Of a stretch of 64,000 bases of DNA, positions 52,544 through 61,147 are shown piece after piece (position 1 is the stretch's first letter; each line of letters starts with the position of its first letter). The stretch is from positions 124,001 through 188,000 of the forward strand of contig JABCZH010000004.1 of assembly GCA_013289795.1 (NCBI GenBank), in the 5' to 3' direction. Made by a program: the position numbers and the translations under genes. This DNA is from Acidobacteriota bacterium. GTDB taxonomy: Bacteria > Acidobacteriota > Terriglobia > Terriglobales > Acidobacteriaceae. Under the pieces are notes generated by a model. It was not told the origin of the DNA. It saw nothing but the letters and a program-made list of their open reading frames with translations, and made no database searches.

Positions 52544-54976
52544 CTAGTGCTTGTTACTTACGTTGGCCGACAGCGCAACCTGTTGCGGACTGCCGGGAGC
52601 GTTGTCGGTGAAATTCAGAGTCGCCGTGTTTTGGCCCGTGTCATCCGCATAAAAGAAGACAAAGACCGAGCAACTCCTGCCGGCTCCGAGCGACCTTCCA
52701 CAGAAGCTGAAGAACGAAAAATCGTCTTCATGCGGCTGGCCTGGAGTCACGGTGATGTTGCTGATCTGGAGCGTGGCGGTACCCGTGTTGTTCACCGTCA
52801 AGGTTTGCGTGGACCAACTGCGATAACGAACGTTCCCGAAGTTGATACTCGAGGGCGAGAAACTCACCTGCGGCCCCCCAGTCACACTCAAGGTAAAGCT
52901 CTGCCCCGACGATCCTGCAGTGCTAGTCGCGGTGAAACTGATATTGAACGTGCCGCTGACGGTCGGTGTTCCCTTGAGCGTACCCGTGCCGTTGCCGTTG
53001 TCCTGGAAGCCGACACCATTCGGCAGTGTCCCCGACTCAGTCAAACTGGGAGTCGGAAATCCTGTCGTGGTCACGGTAAAGCTGCCGAACACGCCCACTT
53101 GGAATGTGGTGTTGTTCGGGCTGGTAATGACGGGAGCCTGCAACACTGTCAGCGCGAAGGGTTGCATCGCGTTGCCGGCGCTGTTGCTGGCGATATTCGT
53201 AAAGTTGTATACGTTGCCGGTATTGGCCGCGGGTATGCCTCCGAGCGTCGCAGTTCCGTCGCCGTGACTCACCAGCGTCACCCCATTTGGCAGTGCACCG
53301 GTTTCGGTAATCGACGCTGCCGGAAAACCTGTTGTGGTTTCGAGAAACGAGCCCAGCGTCCCAACCTGGAAGGTTGCATTGTTGGCACTGGTAAAGGCCG
53401 GCACTTGGCCAACCGTGAAGTTCGAGGTTTGCGTGTTGGTGTCCAGCACGCTATCGGTCGCCGTCACCACCAGACTTCCGGGGCCCGTTTGGTTGAATAC
53501 CACCATCTGGCCGTTGGTCACCGAGTTGCCGTTCAGCAGGCCAGTGCAGCTGGTGATGGTTACAAAGGGCGCGTTGGGATCGGGAGCGCAGGAGAAGCCA
53601 ATCGTGACTGTCTGCCCCACAATCACGGTTTGTCCGTTGGCCGGCGAGGTGATTGTTACGGAAGGCAGCGCAGTGCAGTTTTGGGCGACGACAAAGTCAG
53701 AAAATCCCTTGCTGCCCCCGTGCGTGCCTGGATCATTTCGGCCCTGCGTGAACGTCTCAATGATGTTTTGCCAGTTGTTGGTACCGATCGGAGCCTTCAG
53801 GAGACAAGCGCCGGTGATGCTCTGGCCGGTGTTGAAGTTATTGAACAGATCGTAGTTGAGGTTCGTGCAATCGTTGCCTTGAGACTGCGTGCAAACCACT
53901 TCAAACACGACGCAATTGCCTCCGGCTCCATCGTAGATCACGCACTGTGCGTTGCTGAAATTGGTACCTGCTAGGCGGGTCTGGCTGAAGGTCTGCTGAT
54001 TCGTAGGGATAGCTGTGACCTGCACGCTATCTCCGTTGTTTGCGTTCGAGTACTGCAGCTTATGGTTGTAGCTGCCATAGACGTAATTGGTCTGGACGGG
54101 CTGAGGGTTAGGAGTCAGAGTCTGAGTGATCGGGGTCGGGACGTTCGCAGGTGCGAAAGTCCAACTCAGGATGTCGTTACTCTCGGTATAGCCCCCCGTG
54201 GAGGCCGTAAAACCTACCCAGGCGGTTCCATTGTTCAAGCCGAGCTGAGTTGAAAGATCAACGCTGATCACCAACAAGGGAGTTCCCAGGTTGTCGACAA
54301 AAATGCTCAATGTACCGGGGTCATACTGAAGTACTGCCGTGTGGACATTGCCGTCGGAAAGTGTAATTCCCCCAAGATCAGCGACGATTCCCAGATTAGA
54401 CGGGTTGTTGTCGGGGCAAAAAGCGGTATGGTCCTGGGTGTTTGGACCGGTCCCGCAGCTCTGCACCGCAATGTGGTTCGCGTTCGGATCAAAGCTGTTT
54501 TGAAACGTGTCGAACTCAACCGTCAGACTGTTAGGAATGGGCGAACCGAACTGCCCGGAATCGGCAAAACCATAACCGATACCGCTGCCAGTTGCGCCCA
54601 AGGCCGCGGTTCCTAGTCCGTCGCCGCTCGAATTCTGGATGGTGAACGTCAGACCGTCTCCCGGTCCATAAGTGCCGTTTGACGGGTCATGCGTAATCTG
54701 GAACTGGAACACAGTAGTGAAACCCTGATTCACGGTTTGTTGCTGCGTCATAAACCAGGCCGTTCCGGCTACAGTGTTCGTCCCGTCCGGCGTCAAACGC
54801 AATACGTTTTGGCCGCTTCCGTTTACGGCCTGCGCGGCCGACCCATTCAGAGCTAGGCTGCTGACGTTGCTGAAATCGTTGAATGAGATCTGGGCAAACA
54901 AGGGCGTCGTGCCCGCTGCGAGTAGGACCAGAACAATTCGCAGCCACGCGTTCAGCCGCTGAAAATGGGTGATCAT
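52544..54976 (-). CDS. Secreted L-type-lectin-like protein with Ig-like and choice-of-anchor D domains
   Basis: An 810-residue exported protein. ATG 54976 has AGGAGG 4 bases upstream; the signal peptide ends near PLFAQ. Residues about 25-260 resemble a legume/L-type lectin fold (GDGLTFTIQNSSG, LTVEFDTFQN). A region with paired Cys follows, then two putative Ig (He_PIG-type) domains around 490-690 with NNTTFQVGVFGSF and TFNISFTATSTAGSSGQSF. The end is a choice-of-anchor D domain with INFGNVRY and SLGAGRSCSVFVFF. Carbohydrate binding at the cell surface is inferred. Not fused to any enzyme. Confidence 0.84.
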   Translation of the reverse strand: MITHFQRLNAWLRIVLVLLAAGTTPLFAQISFNDFSNVSSLALNGSAAQAVNGSGQNVLRLTPDGTNTVAGTAWFMTQQQTVNQGFTTVFQFQITHDPSNGTYGPGDGLTFTIQNSSGDGLGTAALGATGSGIGYGFADSGQFGSPIPNSLTVEFDTFQNSFDPNANHIAVQSCGTGPNTQDHTAFCPDNNPSNLGIVADLGGITLSDGNVHTAVLQYDPGTLSIFVDNLGTPLLVISVDLSTQLGLNNGTAWVGFTASTGGYTESNDILSWTFAPANVPTPITQTLTPNPQPVQTNYVYGSYNHKLQYSNANNGDSVQVTAIPTNQQTFSQTRLAGTNFSNAQCVIYDGAGGNCVVFEVVCTQSQGNDCTNLNYDLFNNFNTGQSITGACLLKAPIGTNNWQNIIETFTQGRNDPGTHGGSKGFSDFVVAQNCTALPSVTITSPANGQTVIVGQTVTIGFSCAPDPNAPFVTITSCTGLLNGNSVTNGQMVVFNQTGPGSLVVTATDSVLDTNTQTSNFTVGQVPAFTSANNATFQVGTLGSFLETTTGFPAASITETGALPNGVTLVSHGDGTATLGGIPAANTGNVYNFTNIASNSAGNAMQPFALTVLQAPVITSPNNTTFQVGVFGSFTVTTTGFPTPSLTESGTLPNGVGFQDNGNGTGTLKGTPTVSGTFNISFTATSTAGSSGQSFTLSVTGGPQVSFSPSSINFGNVRYRSWSTQTLTVNNTGTATLQISNITVTPGQPHEDDFSFFSFCGRSLGAGRSCSVFVFFYADDTGQNTATLNFTDNAPGSPQQVALSANVSNKH

Positions 54977-55407
54977 GGAGCCTCCTGGGGTCGTTCTCGG
55001 ATCGGATACCACGCCGGCTGCCAGAAACTGGGGCTGCTGCCGCCCCCCGGGGGACAGGGTGAGGAATGGTACTTCGGCCTAGGGGCAATAGTCAATCGAA
55101 ACCGCATCAATCCCGGTCGACTTACGGCTATAGTAGAAAGTCTTCCAAACACCAGGGTCGGCTATGGAGCAGTTCGGCGGCCTCGACATACGGGCGGGCC
55201 ACCCGCTCCCCCTTCTGCGACTCGCCTCTCCAGATCTGACGCCTCAATCGCGCGACGCTGCAGGTCCAGAAGGAGTGCCAGGATGGACGCGGCACCGGGT
55301 TTCGAGGACGACCTCATGTTAAAACGCTGAAACCACATGGCTTATTGGCTTCGTTTCGCAAGATTCTCTACGCTCGGACAGCCTCACTCTTTTTCCACTG
55401 CTGTTGA
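54977..55407. other. Intergenic region without visible genes
   Basis: This is a spacer between two minus-strand genes and the left edge of the phage-like cassette. I see no integrase attachment site, tRNA or direct repeat here. Confidence 0.4.
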
Positions 55408-56118
55408 TCAATCGACGTCGGTGGTCGGCTTTCTGCGATTTGCTTTTTGCGCGACCAGCTCGCGATACCGTAGCCTTGACTCTTCGCTTGGAGACAGTTC
55501 TCTCGGTTTCCCAGTGGCGTCCAAGCCATTCAGTCCCGTTCCTCGCGACACACCTGCGTTGTCCAGTCGCGATTTTCTCGCCACGGAGAGCCTTCCGTCC
55601 GCGTGGGATTCGTGGCCGAACTGATCCGTGAGCACAATCTCGAATGGCACCATAGCAAAATCGGGGTATTCCGCCGGAATCGGTGCTGCCCCCGACGCCA
55701 GGAGCCAACCTTCAACTATCTGGCCGCGATACCAAAATCGCAGATTCTTACCGGCTACGTCGAGTATTTCCCTTCTTTCGAATTCAAACCAGCCCAGTTT
55801 GAACACCTGGTTTCGAGGATCCAACGGCAAGACGGTGATGTGGTTGTCGAAGGCAGTTCTGATTTCGCAATCTGGCACAATTACGTGAGATCGCAGTGCA
55901 ACCAAGCGCACCCAAACCGCATAATACGCAACTCCGTCGTGTTGAACGTTAAAGATCATGTTCTCCCAAGGTGGCCCGACTCCGATTTCTAGGACACGCG
56001 CGGCTTCCAGCCATTCCTCCGGGATTTCGACATCAATACCTTCGTCGCGCACTTGTAGCAGGCGATCCAGATACGTCGCTTTTTCCGCCCGGCTCAACCG
56101 GGGTTTGCGTATTGGCAT
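55408..56118 (-). CDS. Protein of unknown function in the phage-like cassette
   Basis: A 236-residue soluble protein. ATG 56118 has TAGGAGG 5 bases upstream. No signal peptide or membrane helix is visible. The N-terminal part (PIRKPRLSRAEKATYLDRLL) looks helical and basic; residues 50-170 alternate in beta-like fashion (VAYYAVWVRLVALRSHVIV). The C-terminus is basic. I recognise no domain. It follows the 56156 gene by 37 bases and is probably co-transcribed. Confidence 0.6.
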   Translation of the reverse strand: MPIRKPRLSRAEKATYLDRLLQVRDEGIDVEIPEEWLEAARVLEIGVGPPWENMIFNVQHDGVAYYAVWVRLVALRSHVIVPDCEIRTAFDNHITVLPLDPRNQVFKLGWFEFERREILDVAGKNLRFWYRGQIVEGWLLASGAAPIPAEYPDFAMVPFEIVLTDQFGHESHADGRLSVARKSRLDNAGVSRGTGLNGLDATGKPRELSPSEESRLRYRELVAQKANRRKPTTDVD

Positions 56119-56155
56119 CTATTCCTCCTAGAAAAAACGGCAGAAACGACAGAAA

Positions 56156-57451
56156 CTACTCAACCGGTTTCTGCTCAGTCCCTTGCAACTCCTTGCAATC
56201 GGGGCAGTCGTCGATAAACGGCAACTGTAGCCCGAATTCCCGGACAAGTTGGTGTATCCGGGTGCGATTCTCGCTCGAGAACCGCAACGCCTTGCGTTGC
56301 CCGTCGCTGCGGGTAGGCAGTTTGAGGTTCCGCAACCTCCACCCAATTTCCTTGCTGTTGTACTCGTAGATGTCGCCAAGCGCCCGCATGATTGCATTTG
56401 CGCGAGTCGTAATTTCACCGACGGTCATTTCTTTCTGAAGGTGCGACGGAGTCCAGACCGCTTGCAGACTTGCAACTCGGGGATCGTGGGGCCCCCACTC
56501 CACAAGCCCTTGCTGGAGCGACTCCAGCAGCGGGGTCAGCACCCGGACAATTTCTGCGTCTGCCGGAATGCAGGGTGCCAGGTTGCGCACCAGCTCAAAT
56601 CTAGCCAGGGGGTGCAACTTCGCGACGACGGGCTCCCCGCCCAGTAGGCGCAGGCGAAACATCTCGAGCTGTGGCTGAAATTCCGCCGCGATACCTGCGA
56701 GTTGCGGATCGCTCAGGGGTAAAACGTCGGTGGGTGGCAAGGGCAGAAACATTGCTTCCGGGCCCCACATCAACGGCGACTGATCCGGCTGCAGAACGAC
56801 GACCTTGGTGCAATCGAAGGCGCTCAGTGTGCTCCCAGTCCCTGCAACGAACACACCGGGGCAACTCGCGGCGCGCCAGAAGACGCTTTTTTTGAGCAGC
56901 GGATCATTCACAATCGGAGTCGGACGCAAGGAGAATGGAAGGCGACGACTGAGTTCCGCTACCAGGAGCGCACGACGACACAGCGCACCGAGAAACCGCA
57001 AGGCATTGCATACCCGCATGAATTCACCGCTCACACACAGGGTGATCGGGATCTGGAGGATTTCATTGACCCAAGAGCTCAGAATCGCGCAAGTCGCGAA
57101 TGCTGCCCAGTCCTCCGCCAGCCCCAGGTACTGGCTGCAGGTGTCGGCGACTTTCCTGAATAACTCGAGGGTCGTACGGTAACCGGAAGCACCGTTCGGA
57201 AACCTTATTGCTGCACGGATACTGGGGTGCAATCTGGGAGGATGGTAGGAGATACCGTCGCAATTGATCACCGGTCGGACAAGCGTGTGCTTCCCGTCCC
57301 AGGAAAGAAGCGACAGTCCGTCCCGATCGCCCGCATCCACCAAATCGAGGATCGTGCCGTTCGGCAGTATTTCGCCGTAGGTGGTGCGCTCTTGCGGTTT
57401 CGCTGTAAAGTTGGACGTTCCGCCTGGATTCTCCAAAGCTCCCTCCGTCAT
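56156..57451 (-). CDS. Large unknown protein of the phage-like cassette
   Basis: A 431-residue protein without signal peptide or clear membrane segment. The N-terminal part (NGTILDLVDAGDRDGLSLLS) and middle CVSGEFMRVCNALRFLGALC resemble the general pattern of large plasmid- or phage-encoded proteins, but I cannot name a family and see no intact Walker or nuclease motif. C-terminal residues are basic with a Cys pair (DDCPDC). It heads the minus-strand pair, upstream of the 55408 gene. The ribosome site is weak. Confidence 0.6.
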   Translation of the reverse strand: MTEGALENPGGTSNFTAKPQERTTYGEILPNGTILDLVDAGDRDGLSLLSWDGKHTLVRPVINCDGISYHPPRLHPSIRAAIRFPNGASGYRTTLELFRKVADTCSQYLGLAEDWAAFATCAILSSWVNEILQIPITLCVSGEFMRVCNALRFLGALCRRALLVAELSRRLPFSLRPTPIVNDPLLKKSVFWRAASCPGVFVAGTGSTLSAFDCTKVVVLQPDQSPLMWGPEAMFLPLPPTDVLPLSDPQLAGIAAEFQPQLEMFRLRLLGGEPVVAKLHPLARFELVRNLAPCIPADAEIVRVLTPLLESLQQGLVEWGPHDPRVASLQAVWTPSHLQKEMTVGEITTRANAIMRALGDIYEYNSKEIGWRLRNLKLPTRSDGQRKALRFSSENRTRIHQLVREFGLQLPFIDDCPDCKELQGTEQKPVE

Positions 57452-57908
57452 CGCCTGCTGCGGTGGCCACGTCAGGAAGGCACCGGATTGCGTCCGGGGC
57501 TAGAAACGGGGCAACGCTAGCAGGCAGAAATATTTCTTGGGAACACTTTGGATACCATTCCAGAACAACGATACTTACCGTGAGGGTGAAACGCTTACTT
57601 GACCGCCATCTTAACAGACTCACGACGTAATGCAAACTTTTTTGCATCGGGGGACCGGCAATACCGCGCACTGTCGCCCAGGACTCGCCGGCGGGATCTC
57701 AATTTTCTCCTTGTTCTGGAACCCCAGGATCGCCCGCCATTTTTTCGGGCTCACCGGTACAGGTTGCCTAAAAAGATCGGCCCCCGGCTGAGTTCGGCAC
57801 CGGGACGGGTCGCCCTCGGCGGAAGGTCTCGTGTTGTCTGGCGTGGTCCGCGAACTCAGACCTCGACAATCGCAATCCCCGGAGAGAACTTACCAGGAAT
57901 GATGACTC
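57452..57908. other. Spacer with a small dyad
   Basis: ATGCAAA-CTTT-TTTGCAT at 57630-57647 is a perfect 7-bp dyad and a possible operator for the minus-strand pair. No convincing coding region is visible. Confidence 0.45.
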
Positions 57909-58073
57909 CTACTTCTCTTTCTTCTGTCTAGCCCACCTAGCAAGGGCAGCCTTTCGGGCACTAGCACTCCTCTCCTCCGGACTCAGCTTAGCGGCTCGCC
58001 TCTTCCCGCCTTTCGAGCCTCCCATTTTCCCCAATGCCACCGCATGAGGGTTCTTCTTAGACATTTTGGACAT
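57909..58073 (-). CDS. Very small basic KGG-type protein (54 residues)
   Basis: A 54-residue frame: two in-frame ATGs (58073 and 58064), then HAVALGKMGGSKGGKRRAAK, LSPEERSASARKAALARWAR and a basic end. The GGxKGGxxRA then LSPEERxxxARKAAxARW pattern recurs in many small bacterial proteins of mobile regions and is probably nucleic-acid binding by its charge. It is divergent from the 58211 operon across a shared promoter region. It is easily missed because of its length. Expression is unproven, but the pattern is not random. Confidence 0.65.
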   Translation of the reverse strand: MSKMSKKNPHAVALGKMGGSKGGKRRAAKLSPEERSASARKAALARWARQKKEK

Positions 58074-58128
58074 TTCTGCCTACCTTTATGCCCCAACTGG
58101 CGACAAGAACGCAACAGTTAAAAATCTA

Positions 58129-58157
58129 TTGACAATGCGTACACGCCTACGCATAAT
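58129..58157 (+). promoter_or_regulatory. Sigma-70 promoter of the recombination cassette
   Basis: A consensus -35 TTGACA and -10 CATAAT are separated by 17 bases. The start would be near 58164, with about 47 bases of leader before ATG 58211. It is the best sigma-70 promoter I see in the window. Confidence 0.7.
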
Positions 58158-58186
58158 ATAAGTAATATGCGTTAGCGCCTACGCAT
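58135..58186. promoter_or_regulatory. Twin operator (two 20-bp palindromic sites)
   Basis: Site 1 (58135-58154) is ATGCGTACACGCCTACGCAT, and site 2 (58167-58186) is ATGCGTTAGCGCCTACGCAT. They are the same over 17 of 20 bases and start 32 bp apart, about three helical turns. Site 1 fills the -35/-10 spacer and site 2 covers the transcription start. This layout is typical for cooperative repressor binding. No repressor gene is identified in the window. Confidence 0.7.
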
Positions 58187-58210
58187 AGCTAACTAGAATT
58201 CGGGGACTTT

Positions 58211-58969
58211 ATGACCTCAGCGGCAACTGCGACGAATCAAAACGTCCGACTGGCAAAACGGAGATGGGCGGGACTACCCAGGGTAGCGCTCATAGCGTTG
58301 AGAGAGCTGAGTCGGGAATATCGGCTGTCCGTTGCGTTAGGCCATCTGCTTTACATAGATGAACGCTGGTACGTAAGCCACGCGGGTCTCTTAAGGATTG
58401 CTCAAAGGAGGAAGTGTTCTGGGATAAAGGTAGAGTGCCTGCGAGAATTTTCCGATCCAGGGGCGTCACGTTGGGCATTCAAATCTACAGTCTTTAAGCC
58501 CGGCGATTGCAGAGGATTTGTTGGTTATGGCGACGCCGACCCATCAAATGTCTCATCTCTAGTCCACGGTGCCGAGATGCGCGTCGCAGAGACGCGCGCC
58601 GTCAATCGCGCGTTGCGCAAGGCCTATGGGATCGGCATCTGCTCGGTCGAGGAAGTCGGTTCCTTTGGTGGCCAGCCCGCTTCGCGTCCAGAGTCCAAGA
58701 AGCTGCCGCAGCCTGCCAATGGCAACGGGAACTACGGCGGCCGCACGGTCCGCGATCGCCTCTGCCAATTGATTCGACAGCATCGGCTCGATGCCAACCT
58801 CGTCAAGTCCTACGCGACTGACTTCTGCGGCGTCAAGACGCTACGCGAGGCCACGCGCGAACAGGTCGAGAGCTTCGTCGTGCACCTGGCCGACTGGGCT
58901 GAGAAAGACCCTAACGCGCTGCTTTGCCAACTCAACAGCTACCCGGTTCAGAAGGAAGGTACAGCATGA
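58211..58969 (+). CDS. Putative single-strand DNA annealing/recombination protein (Rad52/ERF-like)
   Basis: A 252-residue protein, the first of the cassette. The middle holds YVSHAGLLRIAQRRKCSGIK and the segment HGAEMRVAETRAVNRALRKA with YGIG following, a pattern found in phage and archaeal proteins thought to anneal single strands and related to the Rad52/Sak/ERF group. The C-terminal 70 residues (RDRLCQLIRQHRLDANLVKS) look like a separate helical domain. A nuclease gene two positions downstream supports an annealing/nuclease pair. ATG 58211 has only a weak GGGG site. Assignment rests on pattern and context. Confidence 0.6.
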   Translation: MTSAATATNQNVRLAKRRWAGLPRVALIALRELSREYRLSVALGHLLYIDERWYVSHAGLLRIAQRRKCSGIKVECLREFSDPGASRWAFKSTVFKPGDCRGFVGYGDADPSNVSSLVHGAEMRVAETRAVNRALRKAYGIGICSVEEVGSFGGQPASRPESKKLPQPANGNGNYGGRTVRDRLCQLIRQHRLDANLVKSYATDFCGVKTLREATREQVESFVVHLADWAEKDPNALLCQLNSYPVQKEGTA

Positions 58970-59406
58970 GACGCCGCATCCAAGGGTTAAATGACGCGGA
59001 CCAGTCTGCAGCGGACCAGGTTCGCGATGGCCTGTTCCTGGTCAGGGTCGAGCGAGCCCACCATCAATGGCACGCTCGGAGGCCGTTTTATTTACTCCGC
59101 TTCTCTGTTCTGAAACCCAAAGAACTCAGCGGACAGCCGATTACCGGCCGACTCTACTGCACACCCAGAGCTTTGTGGAAACTCAACTGGTTCTTGCGTG
59201 ATTTCGGCTACGACGCCGACCTGCTTGGGCGAGATGAAATTGATGAAAAGAAATTGGTCGGCCTGCGTGGAGTGGCCAAGATCAGCCACGTCGTCGCGGA
59301 CGGTGCTTCCCTGCTCAACCTCGATGGCTTCGCACCTGCTGGCCAATGGGAAGAGTCGTCGAGCGTTTCGCGGTCAAGTACATCCAGCAGGGAGGTGATG
59401 CGATGA
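58966..59406 (+). CDS. Phage-type DNA-replication accessory protein of unknown function
   Basis: A 146-residue soluble protein whose ATG overlaps the preceding stop (ATGA), with GAAGGAAGG upstream. The pattern FYLLRFSVLKPKELSGQPIT and LVGLRGVAKISHVVADG resembles small phage proteins that accompany annealases (DUF669-like), which are thought to bind single-stranded DNA. The resemblance is weak. It lies between the annealing-protein and nuclease genes and ends in another four-base overlap. Confidence 0.6.
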   Translation: MRRRIQGLNDADQSAADQVRDGLFLVRVERAHHQWHARRPFYLLRFSVLKPKELSGQPITGRLYCTPRALWKLNWFLRDFGYDADLLGRDEIDEKKLVGLRGVAKISHVVADGASLLNLDGFAPAGQWEESSSVSRSSTSSREVMR

Positions 59407-60206
59407 CCTACAGCTACACCCAAATGAGCAACTATTTGACCTGCCCTCGCCGTTACCGCCATCGCTATCTCGACGGCTGGCAGGAAAAAGACACCCGCGC
59501 CGCCATGCTCTTCGGGCGGGCATTCGAGCAAGCTCTCAGTGCCTATTTCCTTCGCGAGGACGCTGCAGGGGTTTTATTCCGTGAATGGTCTGCCTACAAG
59601 GATCAACAGCTGCACTACTCAAAGGGCGATAGTTGGGACCGGATACTGCAGCAAGGCATCCAACTTCTGGACCGGTTCTGCCAGGACGACCGCATCCGCA
59701 TTCGCCAACCGCAGCGTAACCTGCAGATCAAGTTCGAGCGGCCGCTGGCTGGGAAGAATGTCTTCGTAGCCTATGTTGACGCCGTCGGGAAATTGGATGG
59801 CACACGCTGTCTCATCGAGTGGAAGACCACCTCGGCCCGCTATCCAGAAGAGCCCGATGGGTTGCTGGCCCTCGATCCCCAACTCCTGTGCTATTCCTGG
59901 ATGACCGGCATCTCCGAAGTCGCTCAGATTGTCTTCGTGCGCAAGCGGCTGGTTGAGGTACAGTACCTCCGCACCACCATCACCGACGAGCAGCGCCATG
60001 AATTCGGCCATCTGGTCGCAGATACGATTGGCCGGATCGAGTCTGCCCAGTTCTTGCCGCACAGCGGAATCCGTTTCCCGCAGAATCCCTGCAGTACGTG
60101 CCCGTTTCTGGGGCTTTGCCTGGGGAAACAGGAGATGGTCGACACCCGACTGGTGCGACGACCGGGAGCAGAGCACCTTGGTTGGCTTGACGAGCTTGCA
60201 TACTAA
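59403..60206 (+). CDS. Cas4/RecB-like PD-(D/E)XK nuclease with Fe-S cluster
   Basis: A 267-residue nuclease of the PDDEXK_1 family. Asp126 in AYVDAVG, Glu139 and Lys141 in LIEWKTT, and Gln160 in LDPQLLCY form the active site. Cys14 in YLTCPRRY and the C-terminal CSTCPFLGLC supply four Cys for a [4Fe-4S] cluster, as in Cas4 and AddB. No cas1 or cas2 is near, so it is not CRISPR-linked. It likely generates 3' single strands for the annealing protein, like phage Exo/Bet pairs. ATG 59403 overlaps the preceding stop by four bases. Confidence 0.85.
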   Translation: MTYSYTQMSNYLTCPRRYRHRYLDGWQEKDTRAAMLFGRAFEQALSAYFLREDAAGVLFREWSAYKDQQLHYSKGDSWDRILQQGIQLLDRFCQDDRIRIRQPQRNLQIKFERPLAGKNVFVAYVDAVGKLDGTRCLIEWKTTSARYPEEPDGLLALDPQLLCYSWMTGISEVAQIVFVRKRLVEVQYLRTTITDEQRHEFGHLVADTIGRIESAQFLPHSGIRFPQNPCSTCPFLGLCLGKQEMVDTRLVRRPGAEHLGWLDELAY

Positions 60207-60216
60207 CAATCCGCCC

Positions 60217-60915
60217 ATGCTGCCCAAGCTCAATCGCCGACGAGCGGTGTTCGTGCTCACGAAGATCGACGAGATTCTGGCCTGGGAGAAGCAGAAGGAA
60301 GCGGAACGGGACACCCGGTTCGTCGAACTCGGGCGTTACTTGTGCGAAGTGCGGGCGGGACAGTACTGGCGGGTGGAGAACGTGAAGTCGTTCGATGAGT
60401 TCCTGGAGCGGCGTTTTCCGGAGTCGCGACGAAAGGCGTACTACCTGATGTCCATCCACGAGAACCTACCGCCACAGGCACGGCGGGATCTGAAGGAAGT
60501 GGGATGGACGAAGGGGCTGGAGTTGGCCAAGGTAGCTCGGAGGGACCGGGAGCACTTCGATTGTGCAACCTGGTTGCACAAGGCACGAGAGATGCCGAAG
60601 GAGCAGTTTAAGCAGGAAGTCGAGAAGGAGCTTACTGGAAAGGAAAGTGAGCCGTCGGAGATTATCTATTTCAAGCTCTATAAAAGCCAGATCCCGGTTG
60701 TGGAGCAGGCAATCGAGACGGCTGCATTGATGCTGGGGACGGACAAATCCCGCGGCTATTGCTTAGAAATGATTTGTGCTGATTTTGTGGCGGGTGCCAA
60801 CCTTGAAAACAGCAATTCGCAGGTCCTGCTGCAGTCGATCTTGCGTTTCTTCAAGTTCTTGCCGGGAGAAGAAAGAAAGACGTTTCTCGATAACTTTGCC
60901 GAGAAGGCATCGTGA
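60217..60915 (+). CDS. Cassette protein of unknown function
   Basis: A 232-residue soluble protein starting 10 bases after the nuclease gene. The helical N-terminal half holds FVELGRYLCEVRAGQYWRVE and FDEFLERRFPESRRKAYYLM, suggestive of a helix-turn-helix or ParB-like DNA-binding region. The later part (EIIYFKLYKSQIPVVEQAIE and on) is helical too. I do not know the family. The GTG of the HNH gene overlaps its stop (GTGA). DNA binding is a guess from the context. Confidence 0.6.
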   Translation: MLPKLNRRRAVFVLTKIDEILAWEKQKEAERDTRFVELGRYLCEVRAGQYWRVENVKSFDEFLERRFPESRRKAYYLMSIHENLPPQARRDLKEVGWTKGLELAKVARRDREHFDCATWLHKAREMPKEQFKQEVEKELTGKESEPSEIIYFKLYKSQIPVVEQAIETAALMLGTDKSRGYCLEMICADFVAGANLENSNSQVLLQSILRFFKFLPGEERKTFLDNFAEKAS

Positions 60916-61139
60916 GCTGCGCACGACCGAAGCAGCCTCGCCTGCGGCTTGACCCCCAGCTATACGAACAGTTACGCGATCAGGTAGTGAACCGCGATAG
61001 CTGGAGATGCCAAGCATGCGGCTCGATGTCCAACCTCGAAGTCCACCACAAGGAATTCCGCAGCCAATCCGGCGACGATTCCGAGCAGAACCTGATTACG
61101 CTCTGTTCAACATGCCACGCGATTGTGCACCGCGGCTAA
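60912..61139 (+). CDS. Small HNH endonuclease
   Basis: A 75-residue HNH protein from a GTG start. Two zinc-knuckle pairs (CQACG and CSTCH) bracket the active-site LEVHHKEFRS, then NLITLC gives the conserved Asn. Free-standing HNH proteins of this size are common in phages and mobile elements, where they assist packaging or cleave DNA. It is the last gene of the cassette and convergent with the GloVer gene at 61148. Confidence 0.88.
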   Translation: MSCARPKQPRLRLDPQLYEQLRDQVVNRDSWRCQACGSMSNLEVHHKEFRSQSGDDSEQNLITLCSTCHAIVHRG

Positions 61140-61147
61140 GCAACTGA

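Noticed and set aside
57599-57931. 110-codon plus-strand frame next to the KGG gene
   Set aside because: Composition is arginine- and proline-rich without domain or ribosome site, and it overlaps the KGG gene end. It is probably chance.
59403-60206. CRISPR-associated Cas4
   Set aside because: The nuclease has Cas4-like motifs, but no cas1, cas2, effector or repeat array is in the window; the neighbours are recombination-type genes.
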